From Sporolactobacillus pectinivorans (GTDB lineage: Bacteria; Bacillota; Bacilli; Bacillales; Sporolactobacillaceae): DNA of 64,000 nt. Position numbers and translations under genes: made by a program. Below the pieces are notes generated by a model. That model was not told the DNA's origin. It was given only the letters and a program-made list of their open reading frames with translations, and did no database searches. This document shows positions 10,061-19,555 of the stretch, one piece after another (the stretch's first letter is position 1; each line of letters starts with the position of its first letter). The stretch lies in the NCBI RefSeq assembly GCF_002802965.1, contig NZ_NXGA01000001.1, positions 124,001 through 188,000 of the forward strand, read 5' to 3'.

Positions 10061-11311
10061 TCATTTCGAAAGCACGTTAAAAATCATTTGATTGGCCTGT
10101 GCGTAGATACCGGATGCACTGGATGAATTGCTGAGTAACACAACAAAATTCTGCCGATCCATGGAAAAAGCGTTGCTTCCGTTCCATCCCCCAAGAACGC
10201 CATGACTCGAATAAGTATGTTTTCCCCATCCTTCCCGGTCAGGATACCATCCCAGACTATAGGCGGTGACGCTAAAATGCCTTTTAAAAATGCTTTGATA
10301 ACTCGGGGCGGATAAAAGCGTTCCATCAGCAAGCGCATGATCAAACAGATAGAGATCCCATGCAGACATGTAAACATCACCGCAACCCAAAAGCTGAGTA
10401 AGAGAGGGAATCTGTTCCGAAACTCCAGCGTATCCGATCGATCGATAGGGAGATTGCGACATTTCTCCGAAGCCTGCCTGCGTCATGTTGGCCTTATTAA
10501 AAATATTTTGCTGAATATATTGATGCAAAGTTTTCCCGTAAGTTCTTAAGCTGATCCTATCCAGAATCGCAGCGACCAGTGTATAATTATCATCTTCATA
10601 GGACCATTGCGTTCCCGGTCTGTAGGAAAGGCGCAGATTTCCATCTGCAATTCTTTGAACCTGCTCATCTCTAGTCACAAAACGAATGGTCTCCGGAATA
10701 CCGCGTAACCCTGAGACATGGCACAGAAGATCCAGCATAGAGATCGATCTTCCATTTGGAAAGTTCGGATAAAATTGAGAAACTCGGTCATTAAATGAAA
10801 TCAGTCCGTGCTCTCTCATTTGCATAAACGCAACGGCCGTCACTGACTTCGTTATCGAAGCAACATAATATTCAGTGGAAGGCATGTTAGGCAGACGAAG
10901 GGCTACATTTCTGTAACCGTAGCCTCTTGCCAGTACAGTTTGTCCATGGCTGACGACTACAGCCGTTCCTGTAAAATTCACGCGATGCAAATACCGATTA
11001 ATAGTGGTTCTTGTTATGTCTATTTTTTGAGTTAAAGATGATTCTTTGGGTGCGATTTTCTTTGCTTTCAGAGTTGTAGTTGTATGTGAATGGTCTATTG
11101 CCTTACTTACAGTTTGATGGGATAAAGCAGCACCATTTTTATGAATGTTATATAAGGACGCTGTCTGTCGGACAAAATCGTCCGGACGCGATGAAGCGGC
11201 ACTGTTCCTCTGATTGCCGTGCTGCCAGAAAATCAATACGGCCATTCGGGAACAAAAGACGAGCACCAAGATTCCGATTAGAATTTTAAAAACAAGTCTC
11301 TGCTTTTTCAT
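10061..11311 (-). CDS. Membrane-anchored beta-lactamase-fold serine hydrolase
   Basis: A 416-residue protein of the PF00144 class C beta-lactamase/PBP4* family. An N-terminal hydrophobic segment (residues 8-27) acts as signal anchor, followed by a linker. The SxxK motif is SITKS with Ser near 152 and Lys near 155; a Tyr-containing YEDDNY segment matches the YxN region, and HGVLGG near 370 replaces the KTG box as in this family. Likely a cell-surface D-aminopeptidase, esterase or peptidoglycan-tailoring enzyme; a true beta-lactamase role cannot be inferred. It lies upstream of the teichoic-type fusion on the same strand, 262 bp away. Confidence 0.85.
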   Translation of the reverse strand: MKKQRLVFKILIGILVLVFCSRMAVLIFWQHGNQRNSAASSRPDDFVRQTASLYNIHKNGAALSHQTVSKAIDHSHTTTTLKAKKIAPKESSLTQKIDITRTTINRYLHRVNFTGTAVVVSHGQTVLARGYGYRNVALRLPNMPSTEYYVASITKSVTAVAFMQMREHGLISFNDRVSQFYPNFPNGRSISMLDLLCHVSGLRGIPETIRFVTRDEQVQRIADGNLRLSYRPGTQWSYEDDNYTLVAAILDRISLRTYGKTLHQYIQQNIFNKANMTQAGFGEMSQSPYRSIGYAGVSEQIPSLTQLLGCGDVYMSAWDLYLFDHALADGTLLSAPSYQSIFKRHFSVTAYSLGWYPDREGWGKHTYSSHGVLGGWNGSNAFSMDRQNFVVLLSNSSSASGIYAQANQMIFNVLSK

Positions 11312-11809
11312 CGTTTAAGTATCCTTTCAAAACAACACTTCTATGTGCCAAAAAGGGTAAAGACGTAACACACATCGCGAATGTTTTTTGTTCTTAAGAG
11401 TATTTGTTGTAGTGTGCCCTGTATCCTCAATTAGTAATAAATACCCATTAAATTTTAATAAAAAGTTAATAGAGGCATGCTATTCTAGCTCTGTTAATGA
11501 TTCATGATTATAATGGGTTATTTTACCCTTTGAAATAATTGTTACAACTATTAATTCGTCTTGCATTAAGAAAAACTGGGCAAAAAATGTCCAGTCCTTT
11601 TGATGTCAGAGAAAAAACACTTCCTGTTTCCAAAAGTCGGGTACCGCGCGCAACAAGTACTTACTTAAACACTCACTTGCTTCCCTTATTCTATGCCTTT
11701 AATGACAATAATTTCGTTAGAGAGCGTATGTATAAACAGTGAGCCACAGAGTTTAAATGGAAAGATCCCTTTGGCAAATTAATTTTATTCGCATTGTGTT
11801 TTTCCCACT

Positions 11810-11911
11810 GCGGATCTTTTACAAACCGCCGATTATTATGAAAATCGTGGTTTCAGATCGGTTAAGCATCTTGATGCAAAAGAATCACATATCTACTTTG
11901 ATCGTGCGTAA
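11810..11911 (+). pseudogene. Possible 3' remnant of an unidentified gene
   Basis: Thirty-three sense codons plus stop read ADLLQTADYYENRGF and continue to SHIYFDRA. The peptide is soluble and well formed, and YYENRGF recalls the C-terminal part of GNAT acetyltransferases, but no start or ribosome binding site stands upstream and the frame is broken. Low confidence. Confidence 0.25.
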
Positions 11912-11982
11912 CAAACAAAAGATAAATGATCGAACTTTTTAAACCGTGAATGTCAGCGGTTCTAAAATTATTTACTGTCTAC

Positions 11983-12033
11983 AAAAAAGGGCAACTCTAA
12001 AATTCAAAAATTGAATTTGAGCCGTCCTTTTTC
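11983..12033. terminator. Strong hairpin, possible bidirectional terminator
   Basis: AAAAAGG and CCTTTTT close a long stem whose inner arms CTC(T)AAAATTCAA and TTGAATTTGAG pair around AAA. T-runs occur on both strands. It lies 111 bp after the htpX stop (minus strand). Confidence 0.6.
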
Positions 12034-12143
12034 TCCATGACTCCCAAACCACTACATAACTCATGGATTTCAATATTTTTTAAAAAGCAGACTGTATTAA
12101 TAATGTAACTACATTAAAAAATATTATGAGTACCTGCTTAGAG

Positions 12144-13037
12144 TTACATCGCCTTTAGTCTTTCAATACGGCTTTCAATCGGTGGATGGGTCGCAAACCA
12201 GCTAGACTGTTTCTTTTTCTTCCGCCCAAATGGATTAGCGATATACATTGAAGCCGTGGCCTGCTTCGCATTTTTCAGTCCTTCTGAATCGCTGCTGATT
12301 TTAGTCAGCGCATTGATCAGGCCCTGTGGGTCACGGGTAATTTCGATCGCCGATGCATCCGCCAGATATTCCCGGTTGCGTGAAACAGCCAGCTGAACAA
12401 ACTGTGCTGCAATCGGCGCAAGAATAATCAGGACGAGAGCAACGATCATCAGGATAGGATTCGATTTGTCATTGTCACGTTTATTATTTCGGCCGCCACC
12501 CCAGAAAAAAATCCGCTGCCCCATATCAGCGATAATGACGATAACACCAACAAGCGCGATACAAAGTGTCATCAAACGAATGTCATAATTTCGGATATGT
12601 GAAAATTCATGAGCGGTAACAGCGGCGATCTCCTCACGGTTCAGCCGCTCCAGTAAACCGCTCGTAAATGCTATAGCACTCGAATCCGGCTTCATACCGG
12701 TAGCAAACGCATTCGGTGAATCATCATTCACTACATAAATTTTCGGCATTGGCACATTGGCAGCGACAGACAATTCTTCGACAATGTTAAACAGCATCGG
12801 ATTATCGCTCTTTTGAATCTCGTGGGCGCCGGACATACCGAGCACTTGCGTTTTCGCACTGGCAAATGTAACCGGAATGTAGAAGCAGAGAATCACTGCA
12901 GCAATCACAATACCCGCCAAGGAGCCACTGCCGACAAAATAACCGACTGCCCATCCGATCGCCAGGACAAGCAGGCAGAAAAACACAAGCAATACAAATG
13001 TTTTCCGCTTATTTTGTGCAATTTGTTGGTATAACAT
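12144..13037 (-). CDS. htpX: HtpX-type membrane zinc metalloprotease (M48)
   Basis: A 297-residue integral membrane protease. Two transmembrane segments at the N-terminus precede the catalytic HEFSH motif (His 143, Glu 144, His 147), with two further hydrophobic segments after it and a downstream zinc-ligand Glu in the EYLADASA segment. HtpX proteases degrade misfolded membrane proteins, with the active site facing the cytosol. ATG follows GGAGGG. It is the second gene of a lemA-htpX operon with a 12-bp gap, a pairing conserved in many bacteria. Confidence 0.95.
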   Translation of the reverse strand: MLYQQIAQNKRKTFVLLVFFCLLVLAIGWAVGYFVGSGSLAGIVIAAVILCFYIPVTFASAKTQVLGMSGAHEIQKSDNPMLFNIVEELSVAANVPMPKIYVVNDDSPNAFATGMKPDSSAIAFTSGLLERLNREEIAAVTAHEFSHIRNYDIRLMTLCIALVGVIVIIADMGQRIFFWGGGRNNKRDNDKSNPILMIVALVLIILAPIAAQFVQLAVSRNREYLADASAIEITRDPQGLINALTKISSDSEGLKNAKQATASMYIANPFGRKKKKQSSWFATHPPIESRIERLKAM

Positions 13038-13049
13038 GGCTGCCCTCCA

Positions 13050-13595
13050 TTAAAAAGTGACTTTTGGCACTTCGCGGTCAGCCTCAGGAACCGTTAACAG
13101 CTCTTCACGTTTAAAGCCAAACATACCGGCAATCAGATTGGTCGGGAAAGATTCCCGTTTGATATTATAATCTTTAACCGTCTTATTATAAAGCTGACGG
13201 GAATATGCGACTTTGTTTTCAGTTGTCGCGAGCTCCTCCTGCAAACTCAGAAAATTCTGGTTAGCTTTCAGATCCGGATAAGATTCAGCCAATGCAAAGA
13301 TTGACTTCAGTGCTCCTTCAATCTGATTGTCCGCTTCAATTCTCTGCTGCGGCGTCCCACTGATCAGACCGTTCCGAGCCTCAACCACCTGAGACAGTGT
13401 CTCCTTTTCATGCCTGGCATAGCCTTTGACCGTTTCAACCAGATTGGGAATCAGGTCATGACGCCGCTTCAGCTGAACATCAATCTGGCTGAACGATTCT
13501 TGCACCCAGTTGCGATACTTGACAAGCCCGTTGTACGAGAAAATAAAGAAAAGCACGATAATCGCGATGACAGCAATAACAATAATAGTTGTCAC
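13050..13595 (-). CDS. lemA: LemA family membrane protein
   Basis: A 181-residue protein with one N-terminal transmembrane helix followed by YNGLVKYRNWVQESFSQIDV and a long cytosolic helical domain ending in FGFKREELLTVPEAD, all typical of LemA. Its biochemical role is unknown; it usually sits beside M48 proteases, as here. I chose GTG 13595, which has an AAGGG site upstream; a longer frame from 13640 would add a non-homologous tail before the transmembrane helix. Confidence 0.92.
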   Translation of the reverse strand: MTTIIVIAVIAIIVLFFIFSYNGLVKYRNWVQESFSQIDVQLKRRHDLIPNLVETVKGYARHEKETLSQVVEARNGLISGTPQQRIEADNQIEGALKSIFALAESYPDLKANQNFLSLQEELATTENKVAYSRQLYNKTVKDYNIKRESFPTNLIAGMFGFKREELLTVPEADREVPKVTF

Positions 13596-13758
13596 TTGGA
13601 CGCACACCCTTTCAAATGAAATAACAAGAAACAAATTCACAGCTTAAGTATACCATGAGTGGCATAGCAATCGATGTTAAATACCATGCAGAACTGTATT
13701 TTCCAGCTTTTACACTCATACATTGTGTCCGGATTGTCACTTTTAATTTAGATCGCAA

Positions 13759-15111
13759 TCAATCCAATTTTACAAAGGATTCGTAGTCGTTTTGAACCTG
13801 GTGGGCATATGCCTTTGACCAATCCAGCATGCTGCGGTCGAAAGCGTCCGATTTGCCCATATAGCCTTTAATCCAGGCGGCATTCGGACTTTGAGCATGT
13901 GCGCGGGCAAGCAGCAGGCCGCAGCCGGCAACATATTTATCTAACTGGGTGGCAGACAGCTTTTCCAGCTCGACTGAGCCCTTCATATCACGGTACTGGC
14001 GAACATAAAAATCCCTTCCATTCGCCTGGAAATAACCAAGAAACGGATCCGACACCGCCTGAAGAATTTCCTGGCAGGCTACGACACGGTATCCCTCCGA
14101 CGCCTCGCGTGAGAAAAACTCCAAAGCCTCCCGATCAGGCGGACAGTATTGCTTAATGGCGGATGGCTCGGCTTCCTTGATCTGAAGCACGAGATGACTG
14201 CTTGCCGTAGAGGTCAGCACAAGCAAATAGCAGCGCGTGCCGACGCTTCCTATCCCGACAACCCTGCGCGCAACATCGGTAAGAATGTGCTGCGACAGAA
14301 AAAGGGCAATGTCCGGTGCCACATTTTTCCGGTATTGATCAAAGTATTCATGTACTTTAGAAACCATACCGGCATCTACATGTGTCAAAACCGGCGGGTT
14401 TTCAGTAAACCTGATCCGTCCCCGATCATCGATTTCCGTAAGCTTTTTAATAACCTGTCCAGAGGTACGTTTTTTCGCTTCTCTGGCTGCTTTATCAAAT
14501 GCTTTGCGGATTGGCTTGGTCAGGATCTTCTGTATTTCTGCTTCGTCAATGCTCAGGTAAAAGCGACCCAGTGCATCAAGGCTCAGCACGCTGCGTAATC
14601 CGTTACGGTAACTGTACGCGGCCTGCATCGCGGCCTCGTCAATCTGATCTTCCCGAAAACCCAGTGATTCACCACAGAGAATCACGCTCGTCACCAATCG
14701 CCTGACATCCCATTCCCATGGTCCGAGGGCGGATTCGTCAAAATCGTTCAGATCAAAGATCAACCTGCGTTCCGGTGAAGCATAAAAACCGAAATTGCCG
14801 ATATGTGCATCCCCGCAAATGATCACCTGCTTTCCCGTTACTGCCTGCGATACCAGATCATGCGCCATAAGTCCCGCCGTACCCCGATAAAATGCAAACG
14901 GTGACGCTGACATTCGTTCTCTGCGCAGCATCAGCAGCTCAGGCAGGCGTTCCTGATTTCCCTCATCGACAATAGCCACTGGGTCACGATCCACAGGCAC
15001 GAACATCGCCTGATCCGAAAAAGGGACCTTTTTCCTGGCCTGTTTACCCGCTATTTTGAGCGCATCCATCCGCTCCAACTTTGTTTTTTCATCCAATCCG
15101 AACAGACTCAT
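13759..15111 (-). CDS. DUF2252 family protein
   Basis: About 450 residues, matching DUF2252, which has a protein-kinase-like fold. Recognisable parts are RMSASPFAFYRGTAGLMAHDL, the ICGDAHIGNFGF segment (a catalytic-loop-like HxGN) and DLNDFDES (a DFD-like metal site). Its substrate is unknown. ATG 15111 follows GGGGGAG; the frame is open to 15192, but that part lacks family similarity. Monocistronic, divergent from the gene at 15242. Confidence 0.87.
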   Translation of the reverse strand: MSLFGLDEKTKLERMDALKIAGKQARKKVPFSDQAMFVPVDRDPVAIVDEGNQERLPELLMLRRERMSASPFAFYRGTAGLMAHDLVSQAVTGKQVIICGDAHIGNFGFYASPERRLIFDLNDFDESALGPWEWDVRRLVTSVILCGESLGFREDQIDEAAMQAAYSYRNGLRSVLSLDALGRFYLSIDEAEIQKILTKPIRKAFDKAAREAKKRTSGQVIKKLTEIDDRGRIRFTENPPVLTHVDAGMVSKVHEYFDQYRKNVAPDIALFLSQHILTDVARRVVGIGSVGTRCYLLVLTSTASSHLVLQIKEAEPSAIKQYCPPDREALEFFSREASEGYRVVACQEILQAVSDPFLGYFQANGRDFYVRQYRDMKGSVELEKLSATQLDKYVAGCGLLLARAHAQSPNAAWIKGYMGKSDAFDRSMLDWSKAYAHQVQNDYESFVKLD

Positions 15112-15241
15112 CGACTGCTCCCCCATTTTCAGACCTGTGATTTTTTCAGCAATAGATTTCTCTATTCTGCTATTATTATGTATAGAAAACATTCGCCCGC
15201 AACCTATAAAAGTGTTATCTCATTAGAAGGGAACAATAAGT

Positions 15242-16129
15242 ATGGACCAGCCTCAGGTATTTGGTGCTTTTGTCCGACGTTATGGTGCGACCTTCCGGAC
15301 CTCGGCATACATAAAATGGGGGACGTCCCGCCAATCGCTCGGCTCCGTGTTGATACTGAACCCAGGTTCCGCCGATTTTGAAAAAATGAATCCCAGGTTG
15401 GGCGCCAAGTTGAAACAAATGGGTGCAGCCATGGGGAAAATTCAACCGGATCCGACCATGGACCAGCTAATCCGACTGGTCAATCAAATTTATGAAGGCC
15501 ATCCGGCTGGAAAACTTCAGATTTATAATCTCTTTAATCTGCAGAGTACCTATTCAGCACAGGCGATTAATAACTTTGAACAGCTGGCTTGCACTGGAAA
15601 GATCACGCCTAACGAGTCACTGGCTACGCCTGATGAATTGCAAAGCCACCCGTGGATTCTGATTGGCTGGGGGCTTCACAGAAAAAACGACTGGAAAAAT
15701 CTACAGAAGGCGAAAAAACTATGGATGGAAAAAATCAAAACTGCCGGTATTCCGGTCTTCGGCAAGCAGAATGACAAGGGAGATTATTATCATCCTGCCC
15801 CGCTTCTGAAGGCGAAAAGAGATTGGATTTTATCTGAGCTGACAAACCAGTTTAACACTGAGATTAAGCCGTTGATACCCTATGAAAAATTGATTCAGCG
15901 CCGCTACACCCTATTGAAATGGAATGGGAAAAGCGGGGCTGAGGCTCACTACATTGTGAAGGATAATAATGACGGAACACAAAGCCTGATTGCCGACGGG
16001 CGTGAACCGGTCTGGTTTCATCTGGATCTCGCCGGGGATCCGGCAGTAGCCGATTGGAGGAGCGATCAAGGAAACAATTTTGACAATATCAGACAGCTGG
16101 CACCGCGCCCTAGTCAAAGTAAAGAATAA
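15242..16129 (+). CDS. DUF1643-like protein
   Basis: A 295-residue soluble protein. The pattern SVLILNPGSADF, then DPTMDQLIRLV, IYNLFNLQST and LIGWGLHRKN follows the layout of DUF1643 proteins (LNPS, DPT, NLF, WG motifs). It is longer than most members because of a C-terminal extension of about 100 residues ending near a Ser/Lys-rich tail. Function unknown; some relatives occur in accessory regions. ATG 15242 follows GAAGGG. No operon partner. Confidence 0.65.
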   Translation: MDQPQVFGAFVRRYGATFRTSAYIKWGTSRQSLGSVLILNPGSADFEKMNPRLGAKLKQMGAAMGKIQPDPTMDQLIRLVNQIYEGHPAGKLQIYNLFNLQSTYSAQAINNFEQLACTGKITPNESLATPDELQSHPWILIGWGLHRKNDWKNLQKAKKLWMEKIKTAGIPVFGKQNDKGDYYHPAPLLKAKRDWILSELTNQFNTEIKPLIPYEKLIQRRYTLLKWNGKSGAEAHYIVKDNNDGTQSLIADGREPVWFHLDLAGDPAVADWRSDQGNNFDNIRQLAPRPSQSKE

Positions 16130-16350
16130 GAAAAAGAGTGCAAAATCCGGATATGAGGATAGTAGCATTAATATTTTTTTCATGAGAGTGTATCTTTTCT
16201 GAAAGCATTTCTGAATGAGTCGTTTTGTTCCCTTCAACTCAATCTCTTCAATTCAACTTAGAAATTACTTACATGGCTTATTTCCATGTTTCTCAAAGTA
16301 AAATCATTGCTCAAATTGATGTCAGCTTCTATTTTTATCCGTTTAGTTAG

Positions 16351-16761
16351 TTACCCCAACGGGTTGACATAAGTAACTCCCTCGATAGTCTCACCGACCG
16401 GGCCATCTTCTGCAAACAGCAGAGGAATATCGTTTGACCGTGCAGCCGCCCATATCTGTGCGTCCCAATAGGGCATCTGATAGCGCTGTACACCCTGAAG
16501 AGCGTACAGTACGTCAGATTTTTTCAGTGGAAGAATGTTCATTAATCTTTCCATACGTTCAATGATCCGAAGCAGCCGTTCCGGATCGCATCCGTGCTTC
16601 AGCATCACGGCCGTAAATTCCGATAGACTCTGCATAGAAATAAGAAGCTGTCTTCTGAACCTATTCAGGGTTTCTATAGCTTTCTGCTGTTTCTCCAGGT
16701 TTTGATGATCCCACGCATAAATCAAGATATTTGTGTCGATCAGTACCTGCTCATTCTTCAT
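16351..16761 (-). CDS. PIN-domain toxin (VapC-like ribonuclease)
   Basis: A 136-residue PIN-domain protein. The acidic residues of the nuclease site are visible: Asp in LIDTNILIYAW near 8, Glu in SLSEF near 44, and Asp residues in YWDAQIW near 98 and in AEDGP near 116. VapC-type toxins cleave tRNA or rRNA and are held by the antitoxin from the same operon. ATG 16761 follows GGAGG. The RHH gene lies 46 bp upstream on the same strand. Confidence 0.88.
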   Translation of the reverse strand: MKNEQVLIDTNILIYAWDHQNLEKQQKAIETLNRFRRQLLISMQSLSEFTAVMLKHGCDPERLLRIIERMERLMNILPLKKSDVLYALQGVQRYQMPYWDAQIWAAARSNDIPLLFAEDGPVGETIEGVTYVNPLG

Positions 16762-16807
16762 ATCGTGCTGACCTCCAACACCGATCAGCATGCAAATCTT
16801 CACGCTT

Positions 16808-17005
16808 TCAATTCAAGCCACTAAGAGGGGATGTCTTCATCTCGTCAATCAGCAAATCCCATTCCTTGTCCTGATCATCAGTTGTTTCCAGATAAGCTTC
16901 AAGCCCTTCCCGGATCACTTCAGACTGTGGCACACCCTTAACACGGGCGAGCTCGTTCAATTGCTGGCCCAGCTGCTCGGTCAGATAGATTTGCTTCCGT
17001 TTCAT
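16808..17005 (-). CDS. Ribbon-helix-helix antitoxin
   Basis: A 65-residue protein. The N-terminal strand KRKQIYLTEQL and the following two helices (ELARVKGVPQSEVIREGLEAYL) form a typical CopG/MetJ-type ribbon-helix-helix DNA-binding domain, and the acidic C-terminus would wrap around the toxin. It precedes the PIN toxin, the normal order for a type II module, and is expected to repress the operon. GGGGGAG stands upstream of the ATG. Confidence 0.85.
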   Translation of the reverse strand: MKRKQIYLTEQLGQQLNELARVKGVPQSEVIREGLEAYLETTDDQDKEWDLLIDEMKTSPLSGLN

Positions 17006-17067
17006 GTTACGCTCTCCCCCTCATAAAAAAAGACCCTTCCACAAGGAAAAGCCGTTATTACTCCCAA

Positions 17068-17844
17068 TTATTCAAGGCAAAAGTTCTGTATCTTTTCACG
17101 GGCATGCCCCGTGATGCCGAACTCCGCGTTCAAATAGTGTTCAAATGTACCATATGTTTCTGAAATCGACTGCATCGAGGCTTCAAGGAACTCTTCATGA
17201 AGCAGAAAACCATCTTCAAAACATTTCAAAGCCGCACCGGAAATGTACTGAGACGCTTCTTCAAACATTTCTTCATGATAAGCGGACAATGTCTGATTTG
17301 AGACCATGTAGTCATCAATGATTGCATCATCTGGGACGCCCAGTGTTTTTAAAATCAGCATTGCACCGACCCCCGTCCGGTCACGGCCGCCCGTACAGTG
17401 ATGTACAAAAGGAAAATTATGTTCCGGCTGCGCGACCAGACTCATCATTCTTTGGTAGGATGCATTCTGAATCGGCATCTGAGCATAGATTTGCGTGAAA
17501 TTCTCACGTGTGAATGTTTTATAAAAAGTTTCCGGATCCCATTCTGAATGGGCGGTCGTTCTGTCTTCACCATTCACTGCGATACGTTCATGTTTCTCAT
17601 GTCCAATCCATGGATCTGGCTTCAAAGCAGCTTCTTCTCTATCACGATAATCATAGATATATCTGATTTTCAGCTCTTTCAGATAATCAATATCTCCGGC
17701 TGTGAGCCCGGTCAGCTCAGCCGCCCGAAAGATTAAACCCTTTTTGACCCGTCTTCCATCCCGAGTTTTCAAGCCCCCCATATCACGGAAATTGAAAACA
17801 CCTTCTAAGGGAAGTAATCGCTCCGGCAAAACTTTCCCTTCCAT
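17068..17844 (-). CDS. Tyrosine-protein phosphatase (Y_phosphatase3 family)
   Basis: A 258-residue phosphatase. NFRDMGGLKTRDGRRVKKGLIFRAAEL at the N-terminus and the P-loop HCTGGRDRTGVGA (CX5R; catalytic Cys and Arg present) are diagnostic of the PF13350 family of dual-specificity or phosphoinositide phosphatases. No signal peptide is seen. I chose the ATG at 17844, six bases after GGAGGAG; the frame is open to 17868. A shorter paralogue lies about 640 bp away on the opposite strand (18489). Confidence 0.9.
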   Translation of the reverse strand: MEGKVLPERLLPLEGVFNFRDMGGLKTRDGRRVKKGLIFRAAELTGLTAGDIDYLKELKIRYIYDYRDREEAALKPDPWIGHEKHERIAVNGEDRTTAHSEWDPETFYKTFTRENFTQIYAQMPIQNASYQRMMSLVAQPEHNFPFVHHCTGGRDRTGVGAMLILKTLGVPDDAIIDDYMVSNQTLSAYHEEMFEEASQYISGAALKCFEDGFLLHEEFLEASMQSISETYGTFEHYLNAEFGITGHAREKIQNFCLE

Positions 17845-18181
17845 CTGCATCTCCTCCTCAGCCAGCAACCGGCATCCGTACGGCTAAAAAATTCTCACTA
17901 TTCGTTTATCATATCATATTTTTTTTAAGTTTAATTTGTAAAAGAAGGACTGCTCAGAGACTACATGGAAGATGGGGTTGAATACTGGGATTTATATGAA
18001 ATGGGTATTCTACAAAACAAGCGGAAAGAAAATGATTTTTAATATTCTTTTTTTATCTCACAGGTAACATCAAGTTGAACAAAAGGAACAGCTTTATTCT
18101 TAATCAAGAACATGGCCTTTCATTAATCTGGTTTATAATTAAGGAAACAGAACCTTTTCTGTAATCAGGAGAGGATCAATC
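17845..18181. other. Intergenic region
   Basis: AT-rich, with no convincing gene. A TATAAT hexamer at 18133-18138 could serve the decayed ORF at 18182. Confidence 0.4.
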
Positions 18182-18381
18182 TTGAAAAAGAATTGTACCT
18201 CGCCGTCAGCGTACCGGCGTTGGCTGCAATCCTGACTGGCGTCTATTTTCTGCATCAACGGCCAGCAACCGCCGGAGATGATAACTTCCGAGGAAAAGGC
18301 AGTCCGTTCATTCTTGAAGGAAAGTCCTGGCCGGAACAAACCTGCATGATGATCTGGCAGCAGAATAAAGTTTTTTTGTGA
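18182..18381 (+). pseudogene. Possible frameshifted small secreted protein
   Basis: A TTG at 18182 with AGGAG ten bases upstream and a TATAAT box near 18133 starts MKKN and then runs into TGA. One frame over, the sequence reads LYLAVSVPALAAILTGVYF, a good signal-peptide core, and returning to the first frame gives PPEMITSEEKAVRSFLKES. Two compensating frameshifts would restore a lipoprotein or secreted protein of about 55-60 residues. Family unknown; this is a reconstruction, not an intact gene. Confidence 0.35.
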
Positions 18382-18488
18382 AGCATCCATTTTTAAAGCG
18401 CGTTCCATTGTGGCATTCTTTTTCTGAGTCAGGATATAATTATGAATGAAGAACAACCACCCATTTTAATGCAATCAAGGTGAAATAG

Positions 18489-19181
18489 ATGTTTTTAAGA
18501 CGCGTTCCACTTTCTTCTACGCTGAATACCCGGGACCTTGGCGGTTACCCGACGGCGGATGGCAAAGTAACAAAATTCGGCCGGATAATCCGCAGCGGTG
18601 CGCCATTAATCTTGAACAAGGGCGACATTGCCCTTCTAAAATCATTGGGCGTGACCGCCGCCATTGATTTCCGCTCGAACACGGAAATTGCAAAGAAACC
18701 AAGTGCCTTCGAACAGTCCGCTGACTTTGACTATTTTCACTGTCCGTTTCTGATCGGCAATAAAGACCCTGGTTCAAAAGATGAGGTTCCATCGCTATAC
18801 GCCAGGATCATATCGGATTTTTCAGCCATAGGACAGATTATGCGGATCATTGCCGAACAGAAGGGAGCCGTCCTGATTCATTGCGCTGCCGGAAAAGATC
18901 GGACCGGCGTGGTTTCCGCCTTGCTCTTGCTCACTGCCGGGGTAGGAATCGACGATATTCTTGCCGATTATCAGGTCTCCTACACATACTTACGTTTAGA
19001 GATCAGAGAAAGGATGAAACGGGACACGAGACTGCCGTCCTATTTCGGTCGCTCCGACATGGAATATATGGAAAAAACGTTGGAGCAATTCTCCAGTACA
19101 TATGGCAATGTGCAGAAATATCTTCAAACGGTTGGACTGACTCAAGACGAAGTGCGTGGATTAAAGAATAAGCTTCTGTGA
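18489..19181 (+). CDS. Tyrosine-protein phosphatase (Y_phosphatase3 family)
   Basis: A 230-residue phosphatase related to the one at 17068. It has the N-terminal NTRDLGGYPT motif and the P-loop HCAAGKDRTGV with catalytic Cys and Arg. The C-terminus YGNVQKYLQTVGL is typical of the family. Substrates of such enzymes include phosphotyrosine proteins and phosphoinositides; the native one is unknown. ATG is preceded by AAGGTG. The stop codon lies only 4 bp from the right-end hairpin of the TnpB remnant. Confidence 0.9.
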   Translation: MFLRRVPLSSTLNTRDLGGYPTADGKVTKFGRIIRSGAPLILNKGDIALLKSLGVTAAIDFRSNTEIAKKPSAFEQSADFDYFHCPFLIGNKDPGSKDEVPSLYARIISDFSAIGQIMRIIAEQKGAVLIHCAAGKDRTGVVSALLLLTAGVGIDDILADYQVSYTYLRLEIRERMKRDTRLPSYFGRSDMEYMEKTLEQFSSTYGNVQKYLQTVGLTQDEVRGLKNKLL

Positions 19182-19185
19182 ACTA

Positions 19186-19310
19186 CTCGGCTATGAATAG
19201 CCGAGCTTCTGGGAACACAGCTCACTTGCTTCGAGAATGCTGAAGTAGCGGCCACTGCTTTTTACCAAGGCTCGTCCCGAACCCGCAGGCTCACGGCTTA
19301 ACGACCAAAA
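19186..19310 (-). ncRNA. Right end / omega-RNA region of an IS200/IS605-type element
   Basis: Downstream of the TnpB reading frame (minus strand) lies a GC-rich structured stretch ending in the perfect hairpin CTCGGCTATGAATAGCCGAG (19186-19205) next to AGTAGTT. This layout is that of the right end of tnpB elements, where the guide (omega) RNA overlaps the tnpB 3' end. The guide would lie just outside the terminal hairpin, that is in the end of the phosphatase gene. Confidence 0.6.
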
Positions 19311-19555
19311 GCGAGCTGCTTGATATTGATCGCTGTGTTGACGTCCCGGTCGTGGTGCGTGCCGCATTGCGGGCACGTCCATTCCCGGATAGCTAGAGCT
19401 TTCTTTCCATCGTCATACCCGCATGTGGAGCAGAGCTGCGACGTTTTGTACGAATTGACAAGCACGAGCTCTTTGCCGTACCACGCACACTTATAGGTGA
19501 GCAACCGCCGGAGCTCGCCCCATGCCTGGTTGGCCCTTCGTAACCATGGGCTCAC
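19298..19555 (-). pseudogene. tnpB: Truncated TnpB (C-terminal zinc ribbon and RuvC-III part)
   Basis: About 80 codons remain. AWGELRRLLTYKCAWYGKEL, the zinc-ribbon CSTCGYDD...CPQCG and the terminal RuvC aspartate in DRDVNTAINI identify the C-terminus of TnpB, the RNA-guided nuclease of IS200/IS605 elements. The N-terminal 280 or so residues, including the first RuvC Asp and the Glu, are missing, so it cannot be active. Upstream sequence (19556-19780) shows no TnpB similarity, and no tnpA is present. Confidence 0.85.

Larger units (their letters stand above)
11312..12143. other. 830-bp gap without an intact gene
   Basis: The region is AT-rich with no ORF having both a ribosome binding site and a family signature. 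It holds a short remnant-like reading frame at 11810-11911 and a strong hairpin at 11983-12033, listed separately. Confidence 0.5.
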
